This document shows positions 43,079 through 54,250 of a DNA stretch of 54,297 nucleotides, piece after piece. Origin of the DNA: Byssochlamys sp. IMV 00236 (lineage: Eukaryota; Ascomycota; Eurotiomycetes; Eurotiales; Thermoascaceae); contig MSJH02000120.1 in the NCBI GenBank assembly GCA_001931875.2, forward strand, positions 1 through 54,297, given 5' to 3'. Within the stretch, counting starts at the first letter, position 1, and each line of letters starts with the position of its first letter. Under the pieces are notes generated by a model. It worked only from the letters and a program-made list of their open reading frames with translations. It had not been told where the DNA came from and made no database searches. The position numbers and the translations under genes were made by a program.

Positions 43079-43623
43079 GTCATTATGTGTATCTTGTAGA
43101 TAACTTTTTTTTATTTTTTATTTGCATTAGTTTAATAGATAAAAAGATTTCAGTTTATATAACGCGTTTGTTTACGCGTGACGCGTAGCACGTACCTATC
43201 ATTTTTTTTTTCATAGCGTAGTTTTAAAAGGATAAGCATACTCTTTGTTATCGAATCATGTGTGTATATGACCATCATGAACACACACCATGTTCTAATA
43301 AGATCGACCTTGTATTGTGGTAGATTTATCAAAAAAAAGAAAGAAAACCTTGAAAGTTGGTTATTTTCCCATCACATATTATTTACTGTATTTTTGTTTT
43401 CAAGTCTTTGCTGACTTCTACAGCTCCCAATTCGTATCTATTGCATGCAATTTTATAATTTGGAATATCTCCTGCCTTTTATCATCCCATCAGCTCTTCA
43501 GCTGCAATTTTCCTTCTTTTATTGTTCTCTAATGAACACGCTCTACTGGTTATTTCGCTACATATATACATAACTTTCTTAAGTCAATACATTTATTTCA
43601 ATCATGTATGGATTTTTAAAGTT
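43079..43623. other. Intergenic region with an ACGCGT cluster
   Basis: 3' flank of the MFS gene. Apart from three ACGCGT boxes at 43162-43186 I see no supported gene, although the minus-strand frame at 43150-43332 spans the boxes. Confidence 0.4.
43162..43186. promoter_or_regulatory. Triple ACGCGT (MCB/MluI-type) cluster
   Basis: ACGCGT occurs at 43162-43167, 43174-43179 and 43181-43186. This hexamer is the MCB element bound by fungal MBF (Mbp1/Swi6-type) at G1/S. Three copies in 25 bases of an AT-rich genome are unlikely by chance. No intact gene starts nearby, so its target is unclear. Confidence 0.5.
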
Positions 43624-44235
43624 TTACGTTCGGCAATTCAGTTCGCTTCCGTCAAAAGCTGTATCAATAAAACCCCAAACACGTCGCATAACATCGCGTT
43701 CGCTATAATCTGTGAGGGACAAATAGTTAGTAGCGAATAAATCTGCAGCCTATTGAATGGTCATCTTTAGCCAATAAAGATCTTGCTCAGTGGCTGGATC
43801 AATGACTATATTTTTGATATGGTTGAAAACTTTAATTATATCCGTAGTTCTAGGGATTGTATTCTAAAAGTCTTTTATTTTTTCGGGAAATTGAAAACTG
43901 ATATCCTTCTCAACGCACTTGTTCTTGATCTCATCTAATTCTTCCGCAGAAAAGATATCTATCCAATTTTTGTCATCCAAATCTAAAATAAGAGAACAAG
44001 GAGGACTAATACATAAAAAAGTTTCATTAAATACATTTATGTGCGATGCTTAGCATGTTACTTACTGTTCATAGTTCAGTTTTAGAGTAAACTCGTTCAA
44101 TGCTTCTTCTACATATCGTCCAGTGGAAAGCTTTCACATTCTATCTTTTTGAAGCAAGGTATACATATTTTTAACATTCACTTTATCGGTACTTGTTAAC
44201 TTGTATCCCAAAAAACTTGCTTTACTTATAGGGAA
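43624..44235 (-). pseudogene. Decayed gene of a lineage-specific family
   Basis: On the minus strand the order is SFLGYKLTSTDKVNVKNMYTLLQKDRM, a stop, LSTGRYVEEALNEFTLKLNYEQ, a gap that may be an intron (GTAAGT donor), SLILDLDDKNWIDIFSAEELDEIKNKC, a stop, VFNHIKNIVIDPATEQDLYWLKMTIQ, a stop, and AADLFATNYLSLTDYSERDVMRRVWGFIDTAFDGSE. The pieces are collinear and protein-like but separated by stops and shifts. The block order resembles hypothetical proteins I associate with repeated gene families in Mucorales. That link is from memory and unverified. No domain function is claimed. Confidence 0.5.
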
Positions 44236-46070
44236 ACACTACATGTACCAGAAAATGCACCAGAAATTAGACTAATACTTCGGGCACTGCCTCTAGCTAT
44301 TACCTATGGTGTAATCTAACAATGCTTTCCAATGTGCAGCGCCACGCTAAGCATGGCTTTATGAAGTTGCCATATAGGACTTGTTCTTTTCAAGAAGAAG
44401 AAAGAGATAAAAAAGATATGTTGTTATTTATTCTAGTTTTATGTTGTCAGTTGATCAACAAAGATGTAAGAACATGTGTAATTCACACTTTATATCAGAG
44501 AGAGTGAACCGGACAGCCTTAGGTTAGGCAGAGGCATTGGTAATGTGAAGTTATAAAATGATGTCATAGAAGAAGCGCCCGTAGCATTAGCTTATTTTCT
44601 GGTGTATGTAGTATTCACCTTGCTTGCATTACCTGATTTGCTTGATTGTGAACCATTTCCACTGCCACTATAAATAATACCACTACGGGAAACACTACGC
44701 GAAAATACATGCGAAAATAAAGTTAGTGTTACGTATACATAATTGTTTTTTTTGGGTTTTACTCTTCGCATTATTTTCAATATTATCATTCTTTGAAGAA
44801 AGAAAAGCAAAAGAAAATGCTGACCACAAAATACGTTATTCTTATAGACGCGTCATGCCTAATGCTCATTGGCCGTGATAATTTCAAGGAATAATCCTGT
44901 TTTCTTATAAAATGAAACTATTTTTAATGAACTCTCAGCATAATAAAGAGATTATTACAGACTCATCGGTGCACATTTTTCTTATACTTCAGTGTTGAAC
45001 ATAGTACTGCTTGTAGGCGTGGTTTGTCTAGTGTTATAAATCAGAGGACCAATGAGTACAATAAGATAGGATGGAGCTTCACAATGACATAAGAATAGAA
45101 TAGAGGTAGATATTTACCTCTTATTACATTAAAAGTTTAAAAAAGGTTCCTCGGAATAAATACTCTCCTGCTTGTGCCTAGATTTCTAGCCTCAGATCAA
45201 CAATTAGTCAGATACAAATTCAAATGTCGTCTATGATGAAAGAATGATATTTTATAAATAGCAAAGCCTTGGTTTTTCTTATACACACGCAAAAACTCTA
45301 TGAGTACTGTGATAATCGGTGAATAAGTAGCTTTAACTCGGGAAAAGATCTAGAAAATAAGAAGATGGAGTGAGCCATTGTCAACTAATTGCATATTAAA
45401 TATAGCATGTTATCAACCACTATAGATTATGCCATGAGTCAGTGTTGTGGGCTTAATGCGGTTTATTGCGTTTGTACTTAAGATGACTTTGGCTAGTGTA
45501 CGAAATATATTGATTATATTGAGTCAAGGTGTGTATAATTTTCTTTGATATAAACGTACAAATACGACAAACACCTCACTTTGTGGCTGGTTGATATGAC
45601 CTTATGTTCACACGAAAGTTAAGCGAGGAACTAAGGAACGATTTGACTTGCACAAGCATGGATTATACAAAAGCATGCGTACAAAGTACTTTATTTTAAA
45701 AGTGGATGTTAAAGCAACTTGAAATTTGTAGATAAAATGAAACATTACACGGATGTTGAAAGAATCCTTAGTAAATATACCCTGATCCTCCACTTAATTG
45801 TTGATTCGATTCTTTGGATTGTATTTAATAAGTTGCAGATGTATATAATGGATCTGTATACTTTTAGACAGCAGATAATACGCTGTACCTGTCATTTTGA
45901 CTCAAGTCACCTGAGACCTTTAAACCAACCGTGGCACCTGGCAGATTAAAAAGAAGTATAGAAAGTTAATTCGGCCAAGATTACCATCATTATATGAGCC
46001 ATCCTGTATAACAAACGGCGATGTTTTATACAAATAAATGAAACCTTCTGTTCTGGTGTGCCCATAGTGT
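44236..46070. other. Gene-poor AT-rich region
   Basis: No supported gene in 1.8 kb. A minus-strand frame at 44592-44810 ends in a Ser/Gly/Asn-rich stretch of unclear meaning. One further ACGCGT lies near 44850. The region may hold other decayed fragments too weak to call. Confidence 0.4.
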
Positions 46071-46089
46071 TTTCGCGTGCATTTTCGCG
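46071..46089 (-). promoter_or_regulatory. Paired CGCGAAA (SCB/E2F-like) sites before the UBE2T-like gene
   Basis: TTTCGCG occurs at 46071-46077 and 46083-46089, so CGCGAAA lies on the minus strand twice with a 12-base period, about 45-60 bases before the E2 start codon. This matches the SBF site CRCGAAA and the core of E2F sites, which drive G1/S genes. Confidence 0.5.
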
Positions 46090-46132
46090 TGCGCGTAGTG
46101 TTTCCCTTTTTTTTTATTCCTTTTTATACGAA

Positions 46133-47535
46133 ATGTATTCAGACATTTTAATAAAGAGGTTACAGAAAGAACTTCGTATGTTATAATTGTATATTTGAGA
46201 AACATTATTGATATAAATAATAGGAAGCCTTGAAAGAGAACCGCCACCGGGAATCACTTGCTATCCAAAAGAAGACGACATTACACAATTAGAAGCATGT
46301 AAGCAGCTTTAAGAAAAGTAGTAGTTGTGTATATAATGTAAAACACTTTATTAGATATCAAAGGACCACCTGATACGCCTTATGAGAAGGGACTATTCAA
46401 ACTTGATATTCAGATACCTTTAAAATATCCATTTGAGCCACCTCAGATTCGCTTTAAAACACTCATTTACCATCCCAACATTGACGACAGTGGACGCATA
46501 TGTGCAGACATTTTAAAAACGGGTGGGTGGAAGCCTGCGCTTAATCTTTCAACCACTTTAATATCCTTATCTCAATTACTTGCTCATCCAAATCCTGATG
46601 ATCCTTTGGATGCTGATATTGCAAAGGAGTATTATATAGACTATCCTCAATTTAAACAAAAGGCCGAGGAGTACACGTTGAAATATGCCACAAAAGATTC
46701 CGCTGAAGATAATAATAATACCAACAACTTCCTCAAGACAGAACAAGAGGACAAGGAAGAGGACGATTATGAATTGACTATACCTAATAAAGCATCAACA
46801 TCACTACTGCTACTTTCAAAGAAAAAGAACAAGAAACAAGGCACAGCCAAGCGTTCATCGACTGAGAATGATACAGGGTCCATACACACAAGTAACATAC
46901 CTGAGTCTACGGAAACATTGTCGACGACTGAAAGGGAATTATCAGAGGAAGTAGAACAGACTTCAGAGAATGCTTCAGCAGAGGACTTGACAAAAGATCA
47001 GATCAAAGAAGAACATGATGAAAATCCAGAAAAACATCTTCCTGTGGTGGACATAAGTAACCAACAGTCAAACAATCAAAATAACAAGCAGAAGTGTACC
47101 AAAAGAAGATCTTCTCAGCACAAGTCGAAGGATAGAAAGCAAAAGCTAAAAGAAAAGGAAGTGGCTATTGTTATTGATCACATTGAAGAAAAGGAAGCAG
47201 AAAACTTGGATACTACAAATTATACTGAGGCAACGAGTAGCTATAGTCGTAAGGAAGAATTAATATCAACTCAGCTTGAGGATGGCCCTGATGGTCACCC
47301 CACATTATTTGATGGCAACACAAAAGCAACTGGAAAAAACGGGGTTAAACGTCCCTATAGTGCACTTGAGCTTTTGGATGTCATTGAACTTTCTGACGAC
47401 GACGACGAAAGCGACGGTAATAATAAAGACCAAGAGGCATTTTCAGAGCCTCCGTTGTATACATTAAGATTATCCAAGAAACTGTCGAGAACAACGCTCA
47501 ATTTAAGCAAAAAGAAGAAGACCACTGGGAATTAA
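46133..47535 (+). CDS. UBE2T: UBE2T-like ubiquitin-conjugating enzyme with long acidic tail
   Basis: Exons 46133-46175, 46224-46298 and 46355-47535 give 432 residues. The UBC fold fills about residues 1-155: REPPPGITCYPKEDDITQLEAYIKGPPDTPYEKGLF, YPFEPPQIRFKTLIYHPNIDDSGRICADILKTGGWKPALN, with the HPN motif at 79-81 and catalytic C89, then LLAHPNPDDPLDADIA. These match UBE2T, the E2 that monoubiquitinates FANCD2 in interstrand crosslink repair. The remaining 275 residues are Lys/Glu/Ser-rich and disordered, with SUMO-interaction-like patches (VIELSDDDD at 382-390, VAIVIDHIEE at 309). Animal UBE2T is about 197 residues, so the extension is long. Which E3 it serves is unknown. Confidence 0.85.
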
Positions 47536-47673
47536 TCACAGTCAGCCTAAATGGCTTGTACAGTCACACCATTCCCACCTCTTCCTTCTCTCTCTTTGTT
47601 TATTATAAAAAGGGAGGTTATTGTATATCTACGCATTTTTTCATACGAAATTATTCGACTATAGTATATCAAC

Positions 47674-48719
47674 ATGATTCCATCAATTCCTTTACTCGAA
47701 ACCCTTGAAATCACATTAACTAGTACGGGCGTAGCTGAACTAGCATTCAACAGACCCAATCGATATAATGCATTATCACCTTTAGCTTATAGAGTAAATA
47801 AATGAATAATAAATAAAAACAGCCATTTACAATATCCAAAACAGGATTGGTTATCAGCCATTCAATGGGCTGCAAAGTGTGATGCTGTAAAGGTAGTCGT
47901 GTTGACAGGTCGAGGAAAATATTATACCTCAGGACAAGAATTACAAGAACCTGATTTTAGTGCGGCTGGTATTGAGGCTCAGAAGAAACGACGTCAGGTT
48001 ACAAAGTAAAACAAAAAGAAAGTATCTATTATATATAAAAAACTCATTGTGATGCACAGAACACTGGTAGACGAATTGATCAATTTCCCAAAGCTATTGA
48101 TTGCTGGTGTCAATGGTAAATAAACAAAGAACAATGTAGTATAGTAGCTCATTACAGTTTATGTGCGGCAGGTAATGCGATTGGCTTCGGTGTAACAACA
48201 TTGGCATTATGTGATGTCGTGTATTCAGTACCTGGAGCAACATTTAACACTCCTTTTATGAAACTGGCCTTTTGTGCGGAAGGATGTTCTTCCATCTTGT
48301 TTCCAAGGATTATGGGACCTTCCAAGGCGAATGAAATGCTGGTAAAAAAAAAAAAGGTATATGTGCAATTATAACAAAATGCTCATTTTTTTTTTCTCTA
48401 GTTGATGGGTCGTACTTTTACTGCCGAAGAACTCGTGGACTGTGGATTCGTCAGCCGTCTCTTACCTCTCGACGGCTTCCGTGAACAAATTCTTAATATT
48501 GCTGAAGAGGCAGCTAAATTCAGTGCGACGGCTATAGGAGTATCCAAAAAGCTTATTCGAGACGTTGATCGTGAATTACTGCTTAAAGTTAATGCAGTAG
48601 AAATGGAACAGCTGACGAAGCAAATGGCTAGTGAAGAATCGATTACAAGTTTAAAACGGTTTGTAGAGGAAGCAAAGAAAAAGAAGGCACTAAGACAAAA
48701 TAAAAGCAGCAAAATCTAA
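47674..48719 (+). CDS. Enoyl-CoA hydratase/isomerase family protein, peroxisomal ECI type
   Basis: Exons 47674-47793, 47845-48005, 48060-48115, 48172-48341 and 48402-48719 give 274 residues. The crotonase fold is clear: VAELAFNRPNRYNAL, VVVLTGRGKYYTSGQEL (oxyanion-hole strand), LLIAGVNGNAIGFGVTTLALCDVVYS and FNTPFMKLAFCAEGCSSILFPRIMG. The Glu in AEGCSS matches the catalytic base of delta3,delta2-enoyl-CoA isomerases (ECI), which prepare unsaturated fatty acids for beta-oxidation. The C-terminus ends SKI, a variant of the PTS1 peroxisome signal. A PxG/EGC-type isomerase is favoured over hydratase because the second hydratase Glu is not evident. Confidence 0.87.
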
Positions 48720-51331
48720 AAATAACGCCATTTTGCTATACTGTTTTTATGCTCAAGTTTGTGAATGCAACGAACGTTTTGGATCTTTGATTTTGAACAA
48801 TAAAATACAAGCACACATTTGCTTTCACTTTTATTATCTTCCATACGCTATCTTTAAAAATTACTGAAGAGGATGTGCATTTGATGAGATAAATCTTTAT
48901 ACAACATTGGCCATACTGACAACATTGTATCTTCACTGATAAAGTTCCCATTCAAATCTTTTTTTTTTAAACAGCATTCGTTTTTCTATCAACCATAACT
49001 TAAAAGGAGTCAGTAGGCGACAACAAGAGTTTAAAGAATGGAGTGAATCCAAAGATGGCAAAGACTTTTAGTTGGCAAGAACTCAACTCAAAATATTCAA
49101 ACTCGCAGTAAAACTTGTACAAATGGCAATGTCCATAAACAGCAGGTGAATAAGTGTATTGACTCAACCGTAGATTCTACAATAGAATAGTATGTAGGAT
49201 TGTAATTTGCTTGTCTTCACCATTGAAGTCATAATGCTGGATACCTCACTGTCATACGAGAAATAAGAAAACAAATATAAAAAGAATCTATTGCCTCCCT
49301 TTTGAAATTTGAGAAGCCGCCCATAGTTTAATTCCCTTTATTGGCGAACAATGACCCAAATTTTTACGTGTTACCTCATGCGTAAAAAGAAAAAGATATT
49401 TACTTCCTTTTCCCTCATTAAAAAGAAAACAAAATTCTTTCTTAAGCATAAGCAAATAGTTCCAAAAGCTTTTATTTCTAAAATAAGCAAAAGGTAGAAA
49501 CCATCAATTAGGGCTTTTCAGGTGTCAATGCGACCATTTACCATGTTCCTTAGGTCAATCAATAATGAAATACAATTGGCCTAATGGAACCTTTTATAGT
49601 AAACATTTCGCAATATGATACAGATTTTGTCGTCAATACTTTAGAAATAAACTTCGAGAAACTTCTACACACATACACATGAATCTCTTCAAAGCCCAAT
49701 CTACTTCCTCAAAACGCCGTTGACCGAATTTTTCAAACTATTCTACCAGACCACATTAGCTTGTTGCAATAAATACAAATGGATTATAGATGTAAACTAA
49801 ATTCTGTATCAAGACATACGCTTTCTGTCCTACACGAATACATAATCCAATACAGTAATAATGACGGCATTATTAACCAAGCGGTAGACGATCGGCAGAA
49901 TCTCTCACTTGGCTTGAAATCCAAGTTTTCGCCCTTAGTCACCTAAGGAGACTTGTTTTGACTCTGATCGGATATAATTATACACATAACTGCATAGCCC
50001 AAAAGGGAGTCTTTTTAAACAAATAATATCCAAATGAGGATGTTTATTTACATCAATCCGGTTTGAACTGAAGTGTAAGAATAACAATAGAGATTCTTTT
50101 TGCAAACCAAATACAATACGTCTTACTCTATATGGGGACGAACTTCTGTAAACTAAAAGTTCCAAGTTCTGAATTAAGTTTTGTAAAAAGAAAAATGATG
50201 TGAAGCATACAGGACGATCTAATAGCAACAACAACCAACAAAGCAAAGTTGAAATACAATCGCAAGTTTAAGTTAAATCACATGGAATATGCAAAGGAAG
50301 ACCCCGCAGCAATCAACCAAGTTTGCACAAAAACAGGCTCTAAATAATCAAGTAAATCGCATTCTATTTTTAACAAGATCCACTTTTTGCCAAGTGGAAA
50401 CGAAATCACGACTTTATCTGGAAACATGTCTAAAACCAGCTATTATTTTCAAATACCTGTGAATAAATGATCACGTATGCAGCTGGCATTTTATTTAAAC
50501 CAGTTTTGTAATTATAAAAAGATGATTACCATGGGTCATATCAACTTTCCCTTTTGACAATGGATAGAGACTATTCTGGGAAATTCTCTGGTTTATTTTC
50601 CTTGGCACTATTGTATATGCATATAAATCCATTACTGCTCTCTCTTTCTCTTTTTCTTTCACTGACAGTTACATATGATATCACACATACGCTAGATCGT
50701 CATTTACTGCAACAAGCGTTGGATTTCTGTCGCACAACGGAAAGAAAGATGAACAAGATGGTGTTATTTCAGGTATAAAAAAGAATTAAAAATAGAATAA
50801 AGGTGCATATGTCGTATTGTATGATAATCATCTTTTTTTGTGATTATAAAAGATCAACTGGGTAACCGCGGTATAAGGGCTGAGCGTTTGTATAAATCTA
50901 GCCAGATCTGTAGTAAAGGGCTGAAAAGTTTTACTTTATTAATAAAGTACATTGTTAAATATAGCAGGGCTGAACATTTGTTTTTTTTTTTCTTTTTGCC
51001 AAGTTATAAACAGCAAAGAAAACTGAGATTGGATAACATGTTACTATGACAACATTTTTATCTTTTATGTAAATACCATTAGAGTTGTCAGGGGCAACAA
51101 AAATTTAACATTATAAAAGTATATAATTAAATACTATGTATACTTTCATAAATATATAATTCTGTCAATCTAAGCCATGTTCGATTATAAGCTAGAAAGG
51201 GGGAGATGTGTTTATGGGTCATAGGATGACAGGTCAAAGAGCTATTTATAAAATTTGCTACTTTTTTTAAAACTTTTCTCGACTCTACAGAACTGTTACA
51301 CATACGCTTTTCTGTAGACTATAAAAATGTT
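48720..51331. other. 2.6-kb gene-poor region
   Basis: No supported gene. The minus-strand stretch at about 49700-50250 has weak coding character but many stops and may be a relic. The frame at 50554-50778 has no domain. A hairpin near 49907-49926 resembles a tRNA anticodon arm but lacks the rest of a tRNA. Confidence 0.4.
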
Positions 51332-51339
51332 TATATAAA
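51332..51339 (+). promoter_or_regulatory. TATA box of the pepsin-like gene
   Basis: A TATATAAA sequence about 100 bases before the start codon, followed by a long T/C-rich leader. Confidence 0.55.
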
Positions 51340-51435
51340 GTAACCCTTTCTTTTTCTTCTCTGTTTCTCTTCTTTCCACTTTCTTTACATTTCTTTACTT
51401 TTTTCTTTACTTTTTTTTACTAGACATTAAAAGAA

Positions 51436-53054
51436 ATGCGTTTGACAGCTATTTTATTTACCTCAGTCACTTTATTATCAACCACATACGCAGCAACGCT
51501 CGAAAAAAGATGTCATTTAAGAAGAGAGCCTATCACCGTCAAAAATGGCTTGGTATGTGTACCCTTTTTGAATACTACATAAACAATAACTAAATAAATT
51601 TATTTATAGCCTCTTGGTGAAGTAAAAGTTGGTAATATATTTTTATTCGGATGATGTTCCGATATAGAAACTAACACCATTCCGCGTAACTTTGTCTAGG
51701 TTCACCACCACAACCTTTCCGAGTATTATTCGATACAAGCAACTCCCTGACCTGGGTGCCTTCTACGGATGTTTGTATTAACTTTATATTTAATATACAT
51801 TTATATTTACATGCACGCTCTTTTCATTTAGTGTCATACGCCCATCTGTCGTAAAAATTCAAACAAGTTGTACAGTCCAAACACTTCATCTACCGCTGTT
51901 AACCTTCATCAAAAGGAATCGATTAAATTTGATGAAGGCGTTTGCATTGACGTTAGACTTTATAGAGTAAATATATATATGTCACAGCTCTTTATCAGTA
52001 GAATAACCCATCTTTTGCTTAGGACACTGTTTCTGTAGCTGGACTTGAAGTACCCAATCAATTATTTGGTGCTGCCTATAGCGTTAAAGGACTTGATGAA
52101 GATCATTGTAAGTCAGCTCGCCTGAAATCCTTTTTAGCACATTTAATAACATTGAACCTTTTTTATTAGTTGGCTTCCTTGGCTTAGGTAACTATGCTGA
52201 CGGAGGCAATGTTCGTTTATCATCTAGCAATTCATCTTCTTCTCTCACAAGTAAGTGTTGCCATGATAACTTTTTTTTTTTATCAATAACTAACGCTATT
52301 CTTTTACATAGAACGTCAAAGTAAGTTCTAGGCTCATCTATTTTTACTTAAAATTTTTAATTTCTTACATCATACCGCAGGTGGTGGTAATGGCGCTTTT
52401 GCTCCCAATGCTTTCCAGTTAGGTGCCCAGCAAGGATCTGCGCAGTTTGGCTTTTACACCACCAGTCCATCATCAGGATTCTATCAAAAGAGAAATAACG
52501 ATGGACACAATGGAGAGTTCATCATTGGCGGTATTGACCACAATGTTTACAAAGGAGGTATTGCTTATTTCAAGCTGCCTACCTGCGACTATGGCGATTC
52601 TCCTTATTGGAAGACAGAGCTCAAGTGTGTCAAGTTGGGTAACAAGATCGATGTCAAATTGGCTCCCAAGACATTGGCTTCTTTTAGCACAGGTACCTCC
52701 CATATGCTCGCACCTTCCCATCAAGCCGATTTGCTTCATGCTGCTCTTGATGCTCATTATGATGAAGACGAAGATGTTTACAAGATTGATTGCTGTGAAG
52801 ACTTGAGCAAGTTCCCTGACTTGAAGTTTGATTTCAATGGCTACCGTATTACTTTGCCTCCCAAGGCTTACCTCAAGAAGGACAATGATAAGCAATGTCA
52901 CAGTTTGATCGGTCGTAACACAGATGACAAAAACTGGATTCTGGGCGGTTATTTCTCTCAGTGGTTCTATCAAGTCTATGATGCCAGTAACTCACAAATC
53001 GGTCTTGCTCTTACAAAGGGCGAATCTGATGTCAAGATTGATAAGCTTCATTAA
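51436..53054 (+). CDS. Secreted pepsin-fold (A1) protein lacking catalytic residues
   Basis: Eight exons, 51436-51552, 51610-51631 (22 nt), 51700-51770, 51832-51966, 52023-52107, 52170-52250, 52312-52320 (9 nt) and 52381-53054, give 397 residues. A signal peptide is seen at the N-terminus (MRLTAILFTSVTLLSTTYA). Pepsin-family landmarks are VGSPPQPFRVLFDTSNSLTWVPS, FGFLGLG, GEFIIGGID and, near the end, WILGGYFSQWFYQVYDASNSQIGLA. The first site reads DTS at D58 instead of DTG. The second is STGTS, with Ser276 in place of the catalytic Asp. The flap YGTG is absent, and little room exists for a propeptide. It is probably a non-catalytic secreted or wall protein. The frame is otherwise intact. Confidence 0.85.
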
Positions 53055-53253
53055 ATTGTAAATCTCATGTTTATTTACTTTTGTATTAAATCATTTTCCT
53101 TTCATTCATTTTATATTTTTCAACCACATCTTTTTTGTAATCTTGAATACAAAGCTCATTTCTCCCACTTGTTTTCTCTATTCATACAATAAAAAATCAT
53201 TACTTTTCTTAATGCGTATATGAAATGGTATCAAGCATTTATTAATAGTCTTT

Positions 53254-54089
53254 CTAAGCAACACAAACACTGTTGTCGGCCTTTGCATTCAAAATAAGAG
53301 CAACGATTAAGCCATAAAGACCAAGAACTTCTGCGAAAATTAAAATCAAGACCATCCCGACGAACAATCTACTTTCCCTAAGATATCCTCTTACACACTA
53401 TGACACGTTTTTTAATATATGCTTTCTTATTTTAAGCGTCTACTTACATAGTCACCAACAATGCCAATAGCATAACCTGCCGCTAAACCCCCCATTCCGA
53501 CAGAGAGACCAGCAGCCAAAGATACAAATCCACTATGTTAGAAGTGAGTATTGCTCTATATTATTTGATAAGCAAAAACTTACGAATATAAAGAATAGCC
53601 AGATGTTGGAGACACTGTCAAAAAAAAGAAGGTCATGAAAGGGCGTTAGTAAAAGAAAGAATAGTATAATAGACTTTCTTACGTTGACCAGCCAAAAGGA
53701 CTGCGACTACTAAACCATATACAGCAATGATACCACTCATGACAACTGGAATCAATGACTATGTCAAGACTGCATGTTTAAGAGAAAAGCTCGTTTGTCA
53801 TTATATGTATATACCTTCATAACTAACTCGGGCTTAAAAGAACCAATACCGGCAATACCAATACCAGCCTTTGAGGTGCCATAAGCTGCTCCAATAGCTA
53901 AAAGCAAAAAAGAATGTCAATGTCGAATTGTTATTGATACAAGACGAGAACTTACTGCTAAAGGCCATCTAACACGGTTTAATGTTAATTAAAAGCTTTT
54001 GTTATTTACGCTTTACTTACAGCACAGAAAACACCTGCGAACCCGAAAAATGGTGCATAATTTGGACAATAAACAGCAGAATCAGACAT
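53254..54089 (-). CDS. VMA3: V-type ATPase subunit c (proteolipid)
   Basis: Seven minus-strand exons, 54021-54089, 53956-53968 (13 nt), 53815-53897, 53683-53758, 53584-53614, 53448-53532 and 53254-53397, encode 166 residues, the usual length. Four membrane helices are present: [85 protein letters not shown] and [27 protein letters not shown]. The proton-carrying Glu is E142. The protein forms the rotor ring of the vacuolar V0 sector. The 13-nt microexon supplies the middle of helix 1. Most introns are 50-60 nt. The start codon is followed upstream (plus-strand right) by a CT-rich leader. Confidence 0.95.
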
Positions 54090-54225
54090 TATATATTATA
54101 ATTTAGTCAAGTCCAGAAAAAAAAAAGAGACGGGTTACTGAACTTTGGCGTTTCATATTGTATTTCAACTCACAGCGGAATACTAAATCCAGATGACGTT
54201 TACTCAGCTTATGCGAGGAGCACCT

Positions 54226-54250
54226 TTCTCTCTCTCTCTCTCTCTCTCTT
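54226..54250. repeat. CT dinucleotide repeat
   Basis: About twelve TC units upstream of the VMA3 start on the opposite strand, so the VMA3 promoter or leader carries a GA repeat. Confidence 0.85.

Noticed and set aside
49890..49945. tRNA-Ser-like hairpin with CTTGAAA loop
   Set aside because: The anticodon-arm-like stem at 49907-49926 has an 8-base loop, and no acceptor, D or T arms can be formed around it.
49700..50250. Possible minus-strand relic
   Set aside because: Pieces look weakly coding but stops occur every 20-40 codons and I could not order them into a family.
50554..50778. 74-codon plus-strand frame with a following GT donor
   Set aside because: Leader-like CT-rich hydrophobic stretch. 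The possible next exon does not stay open, and no family is recognised.
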